Under the pieces are notes generated by a model. That model saw only the letters and a program-made list of their open reading frames with translations. It did not search any database and was not told the origin of the DNA. DNA of 64,000 bases from contig NZ_LMAF01000001.1 of the NCBI RefSeq assembly GCF_001542875.1, forward strand, positions 372,001 to 436,000, given 5' to 3'. Source of the DNA: Erythrobacter sp. YT30 (GTDB lineage Bacteria; Pseudomonadota; Alphaproteobacteria; Sphingomonadales; Sphingomonadaceae). This document shows, piece by piece, positions 62,651 to 64,000 of the stretch (position 1 is the first letter of the stretch; every line of letters begins with the position of its first letter). A program made the position numbers and the translations under genes.

Positions 62651-64000
62651 ATGCGCGCTTGGACGTTCAGCCTGACAGCAGCCGCGGTCGGCTTTACCGC
62701 ACCCACCACCGTCACCGCACAAGAATACGACGCCACCATCACCCGCACGACCTATGGCATCGCCCATATCGAGGCGGATAACTGGCGGAGCGTCGGGTAC
62801 GGCGTCGCATATGCGTATGCGGAGGACAATATCTGCATGCTGGCTGAAGAATTCGCGACCGTCGCAGGAACGCGATCGCTCCATTTCGGCCCCGAGGGCA
62901 AGAATGTCCTAGGCTTCCGCGAGATGGACAATGTCTCGTCCGATGTCTTCTATCGCAGCCAAATGGACTTGAAGGTTCTGCGAGAAAATGCGCAAAACCA
63001 AAGCAGCGAAACTCGTCAGCTTTTTGAAGGGTATATCGCTGGATACAACCGCTTCCTGCGAGATGCTGGCGAAGATGGCCTTCCTGAAGAATGCCGCGGC
63101 AAAGCCTGGGTAAAACCTCTCACGTATGACGATGTGCTGCGGCTTAACGAAAAGCAGATGCTGCTTGCCAGCTCTCTCGCTCTTGCAGGCGGGATCGCAA
63201 ACGCCGCGCCTCCAGGAGAACCGCAAGCAGCGCTTGATCTAACGTTCCCAGCCAAGGATGAGCCGACGTTTGGCAGCAATGGTTGGGCCTTTGGCAGCGA
63301 AGCAACGGCAGATGGAAGAGGCCTCATCATCGGCAATCCCCATTTCCCATGGGAAGGGCCGTCACGGTTCTGGCAAATGCACGTACGCGGGCCGGACGGG
63401 TACGATGTGATGGGCGTCGGCATCGCGGGCACTCCAATTCCAACGCTCGGCTTTAACAAGGATATTGCGTGGACGCACACAGTCACTGCGGCCCGGCACT
63501 TCACCGTCTATGCACTGCAATTGTCGCCCACCGATCCAACCACCTACATGGTCGATGGCGAGCCGGTAAAAATGGAAGCGCGCACAATCAGCGTGCCTGT
63601 GCCCGATGGCGCGGAGCCAATCACTCGCACGCTCTATTCCACTCAGTTCGGCCCCGTCATCACCTTGCCGGGAAGCGGTGTTGAATGGTCTAAACAGCTC
63701 GCCTTCGCCTTGCGCGATGCCAATTCGGGCAATCAACGCGCGCTTGATGCTTGGCTTGGAATAGGCCGCGCGAGAAATGTGGGCGAAATTGAGGATGCCG
63801 TAAGCGACACACTCGGCATCCCATGGGTGAACACAATCGCAGCGGACCGTGAGGGCAATGCGCTCCATGCTGACATCACTGTCGTTCCTAATGTGACCAA
63901 GGAACTAATACAGGTCTGCTCGACACCATTTACAGCGATGGTGGCTAGCCAAGTGACACTGCTCGATGGATCGCGAAAAGACTGCGATTGGAAAACACGC
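62651..64000 (+). CDS. Penicillin acylase family hydrolase, 3' end outside window
   Basis: N-terminal nucleophile amidase precursor, about 450 codons visible and open to the window end. The ATG at 62651 is preceded by AGGAGA. A signal peptide (about 1-23, ending TTVTAQ) sends it to the periplasm. The alpha chain follows (TITRTTYGIAHIEADNW, GYGVAYAYAEDNICML). The autocleavage site is FGSNGWAFGS: after processing, the Ser of SNGW becomes the nucleophile of the beta chain, and NPHFPW and GIPWVNT-type segments follow. Relatives include penicillin G acylases and acyl-homoserine-lactone acylases; substrate class is unresolved. No neighbours are seen downstream. Confidence 0.9.
   Translation, partial: MRAWTFSLTAAAVGFTAPTTVTAQEYDATITRTTYGIAHIEADNWRSVGYGVAYAYAEDNICMLAEEFATVAGTRSLHFGPEGKNVLGFREMDNVSSDVFYRSQMDLKVLRENAQNQSSETRQLFEGYIAGYNRFLRDAGEDGLPEECRGKAWVKPLTYDDVLRLNEKQMLLASSLALAGGIANAAPPGEPQAALDLTFPAKDEPTFGSNGWAFGSEATADGRGLIIGNPHFPWEGPSRFWQMHVRGPDGYDVMGVGIAGTPIPTLGFNKDIAWTHTVTAARHFTVYALQLSPTDPTTYMVDGEPVKMEARTISVPVPDGAEPITRTLYSTQFGPVITLPGSGVEWSKQLAFALRDANSGNQRALDAWLGIGRARNVGEIEDAVSDTLGIPWVNTIAADREGNALHADITVVPNVTKELIQVCSTPFTAMVASQVTLLDGSRKDCDWKTR

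Overview
The window reads as a chromosomal segment of an alphaproteobacterium, most likely Sphingomonadales and probably Erythrobacteraceae. This is inferred from protein style and gene order, not from a search. Supporting signs are split glycyl-tRNA synthetase (glyQ/glyS), pyruvate phosphate dikinase, an mreBCD-mrdA-rodA operon, a kynurenine pathway ending at anthranilate, and a CtrA-like TTAACCAT box. Coding density is high, with many 1-4 nt start/stop overlaps. I saw no insertion sequence, prophage or CRISPR array.

Region A (0.3-25.6 kb) is a large exopolysaccharide or capsule locus. It contains a membrane-anchored nucleotide-sugar 4,6-dehydratase and a DegT-type aminotransferase (together suggesting a 4-amino-4,6-dideoxy sugar). 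The export parts are a Wza-like lipoprotein, an outer-membrane beta-barrel and a Wzc-like co-polymerase/tyrosine kinase. It also has a Wzy/ligase-type membrane protein, a Wzx-type flippase, four GT4-type glycosyltransferases, a small PglC-like initiating sugar-phosphate transferase, a polysaccharide lyase-like lipoprotein and a pyruvyltransferase. Four separate PAPS-type sulfotransferases lie in the same locus, so the predicted product is a sulfated, possibly pyruvylated, acidic polysaccharide. The kinase domain carries Asn in place of the usual Walker B Asp. A compact four-gene module (metallophosphoesterase, ATP-grasp ligase, NAD-dependent epimerase, sugar transferase) sits inside the locus.

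Region B (25.7-34.8 kb) is an amino-acid catabolic block: tdh-kbl (threonine to glycine and acetyl-CoA), sdaA (serine to pyruvate), phhA (phenylalanine to tyrosine), kynA-kynB-kynU (tryptophan to anthranilate), then a DASS-family transporter preceded by a perfect 15-bp palindrome.

Region C (34.9-51.7 kb) is mostly housekeeping: tRNA-Lys(CTT); the rod-shape operon rodA/mrdA/mreD/mreC/mreB on the minus strand; mutL; a three-PAS hybrid histidine kinase with a single-domain response regulator; ychF; pth; rplY; and two adjacent TraB/GumN proteins. Between ychF and pth are two unannotated small ORFs (46 and 47 codons, minus strand) that resemble each other. They have their own terminator, and a palindromic pair of TTAACCAT boxes lies upstream.

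Region D (51.8-64 kb) holds glyQS, ppdK (with a TGTCACC repeat/palindrome just upstream), a SAM-dependent methyltransferase, a ComF-type phosphoribosyltransferase, hisI, a MerR regulator with an acyl-CoA dehydrogenase, and the 5' part of a penicillin-acylase-family hydrolase cut by the window edge. A strand-biased terminator hairpin at 59.2 kb has no convincing gene to serve, so a small RNA is possible there.
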